Source: Mesonia oceanica | GTDB taxonomy: Bacteria; Bacteroidota; Bacteroidia; Flavobacteriales; Flavobacteriaceae | Length of the DNA: 64,000 nt | Reading direction: 5' to 3' | NCBI RefSeq assembly: GCF_902499555.1 | Contig: NZ_CABVMM010000012.1 | Span: 62,001-126,000, forward strand | The notes under the pieces: model-generated | Seen by the model: only the letters and a program-made list of their open reading frames with translations | Told to the model about the DNA's origin: nothing | Databases searched by the model: none | In this document: positions 62,571 through 64,000 of the stretch, piece by piece | Numbering within the stretch: the first letter of the stretch is position 1 | Layout of the letters: every line of letters begins with the position of its first letter | Translations under genes and position numbers: made by a program

Positions 62571-64000
62571 CTACTCTACTACTAATTTTACAGTATATAG
62601 TTTTCTTGAATGAATTTTAATAATATACAATCCACTTGACAATTCTTGTGTCATCATAGAATATTTTGCATTATTTACATTTTCTGTAGCATATAAAAGC
62701 TTACCGGTAGTATCGAACAATTCAATTTTTTCTATAGGATACTGGGATTGAATCATTGTTTGACTTTTACCATTAGCCGGATTTGGATATACTTTTATTC
62801 CGTGATCTATCTTATATTCTGAATTGGATAAATCTCCCACAACTTCAAAATTCACACGGTTAGAAACTTCATTATAAGAATCGTTTGTAAACATTACTAC
62901 AAAATAGTTCCCTTCTTCGGTAGGTAAAGCTTCACCTTCTAAGGTAGCAGTACCTTCAGCTTGACCGTCAAAATAAGTATAGCTAATTAATGGATCGATG
63001 TTAGGATCATCACCTTCGTGATATATACCTAACCAATCTTTAATTATTCCCGGGGCATCTGTCCAAGAGGTTACAATCTCTTCTCCTAAATCATATACAG
63101 ATTCGTTTATCCATAAATCTGTCACTAATTCTCCTACTTTAAAAAATACTTTATTACCTATTGAATTATAGCCATCCTCAATAAAATATTCAGCATAGTA
63201 ATATCCTTTTTCTAAATTATTAAATGTAAGTGTTTGTGAACTCCCGTTAACATAACTCCAAGCTGTTGAAGCAATATTACCCGGTGTATGCCCCATTTTA
63301 TAAATCCCTATCCAATCATTACTTAATTGTGGACCATTACTAAAAGAAATCTCCACAGGATCTCCTTCAGCATATTCTTCTTCACTTACTGTCAACTCTG
63401 GAGTTTGCCCTACATAAAAATACTGTCTTGGAGCAATTTCTGAATAACTATCATTTTCGAAAATAACGGCATAATACATTCCTGCCTCACTTAGACCTTG
63501 AGAAAATGTAATGGTACCGCTTGAATTTCCATCTGTATAACTCCATAGTTCTGAAGGAGAATTACTCCCTGGTTCATTTTCATCTTTATAAATACCTATC
63601 CAAGTAGTATTAGCTGCTGGAGCATCTAAATAATTCACCCCTATAGGAGCATCAAGTGCATATTCTAAATTTTCGGAATCTAGAGTAATTGCTGTTTCTA
63701 CGTAATTACTTCCTGTTACAGTAAAGGTTTCTGTTTCACTCCAAGGAGACCATGCTAAGTTTCTATCTCTATACCGAAGTTTTACGAAATACTGACCATT
63801 TGGAATTTCATTCTCTGCAAATTCTATTTTGGTTATATCTACTCCTTGATTAATATCTACAGTAGAATCACTTTGCTGTTCATACATTCCGTATAAATTT
63901 TCGTAATCTCTATAAATATCTTTCTCGATGATATTAAACTCTTGATCTTTAGCAATTAAAAATTCGGTAGTATTTAATAATTCTCCTGTTGAAGTTGAAA
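62571..64000 (-). CDS. large T9SS-exported repeat protein (5' part outside the window)
   Basis: The frame is open from the window edge to the stop at 62571, giving 476 visible residues. After a linker and a fibronectin-like piece (YFVKLRYRDRNLAWSPWSE) come three tandem beta repeats of about 90 residues, each with a W[IL]GIY core (NTTWIGIYKDENEPG, NDWIGIYKMGHTPG, KDWLGIYHEGDDPN) and a closing aromatic strand pair (YYAVIFENDSY, YYAEYFIEDGY, YFVVMFTNDSY). The C-terminus is a type-A T9SS sorting domain (IKVYPNPANGKSQTM ... GLYIIKIHSRK). It should be secreted or attached at the cell surface. The repeats resemble accessory modules of secreted hydrolases; the catalytic part, if any, is outside. Confidence 0.88.
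   Translation of the reverse strand, partial: STSTGELLNTTEFLIAKDQEFNIIEKDIYRDYENLYGMYEQQSDSTVDINQGVDITKIEFAENEIPNGQYFVKLRYRDRNLAWSPWSETETFTVTGSNYVETAITLDSENLEYALDAPIGVNYLDAPAANTTWIGIYKDENEPGSNSPSELWSYTDGNSSGTITFSQGLSEAGMYYAVIFENDSYSEIAPRQYFYVGQTPELTVSEEEYAEGDPVEISFSNGPQLSNDWIGIYKMGHTPGNIASTAWSYVNGSSQTLTFNNLEKGYYYAEYFIEDGYNSIGNKVFFKVGELVTDLWINESVYDLGEEIVTSWTDAPGIIKDWLGIYHEGDDPNIDPLISYTYFDGQAEGTATLEGEALPTEEGNYFVVMFTNDSYNEVSNRVNFEVVGDLSNSEYKIDHGIKVYPNPANGKSQTMIQSQYPIEKIELFDTTGKLLYATENVNNAKYSMMTQELSSGLYIIKIHSRKLYTVKLVVE

Overview
The window looks like chromosomal DNA of a marine-type flavobacterium (Bacteroidota, Flavobacteriaceae). This rests on the low GC content, repeated TAnnTTTG promoter boxes (with TTG 19 bases upstream at rpmH and rplS), a type IX secretion sorting domain, a split methylmalonyl-CoA mutase, monomeric isocitrate dehydrogenase, Bacteroidota-type metal-efflux proteins (HYC_CC_PP, DUF6660, DUF3347) and dispersed palindromic repeats. 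Genus and species cannot be fixed from sequence reading alone. No tRNA, rRNA, CRISPR array, transposase or phage gene was seen.

Region 1 (1-26.6 kb) is mostly housekeeping. It opens with the start of a secreted protein, probably a TonB-dependent receptor, divergent from an NrtR-like NUDIX regulator. Next come carB and rpmH, a cardiolipin synthase/lytic transglycosylase/hydrolase operon, a pirin/GNAT/DinB operon, mtaB, a peptide-type ABC binding lipoprotein, the dapF-GNAT-mltG operon, a DegP-type protease, a long-form GAPDH, trmD, rplS, monomeric icd and umuDC. Clear hairpin terminators separate most units.

Region 2 (26.7-54.8 kb) is a metal-handling island with two RND efflux systems. The first looks like copper/silver export: HYC_CC_PP protein, CusA with extra membrane segments, a TolC-like protein, a DUF3347 lipoprotein, a permease, an HMA-AraC regulator, a CopA-type ATPase with a recently duplicated HMA domain, CusB with metal-binding additions, an HD protein and a CusRS-like two-component system. 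The second is a DUF6660 protein, a CzcA pump fused to its own outer-membrane channel, and CzcB. Between them lie two envelope units: an LtaS-type phosphoglycerol transferase with a diacylglycerol kinase, and a thioredoxin/ApbE/DUF4266/DUF3570/haem-binding set. Both units are preceded by the same 11-base-period direct repeat (TCTTAAGCGAA TCTTAAG). I read this as the binding site of the adjacent response regulator. That proposed regulon, and the ApbE/DUF4266/DUF3570 module in it, is my best candidate for an undescribed system.

Region 3 (54.8-64 kb) has dispersed repeats including a 134-base inverted-repeat element, a sulfotransferase-like gene, udk, a FtsB/DivIC protein, and the methylmalonyl-CoA mutase subunit genes separated by a GNAT and a DUF4160/DUF2442 pair. 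A lipoprotein follows, then the C-terminal part of a large T9SS-exported repeat protein running off the window edge.
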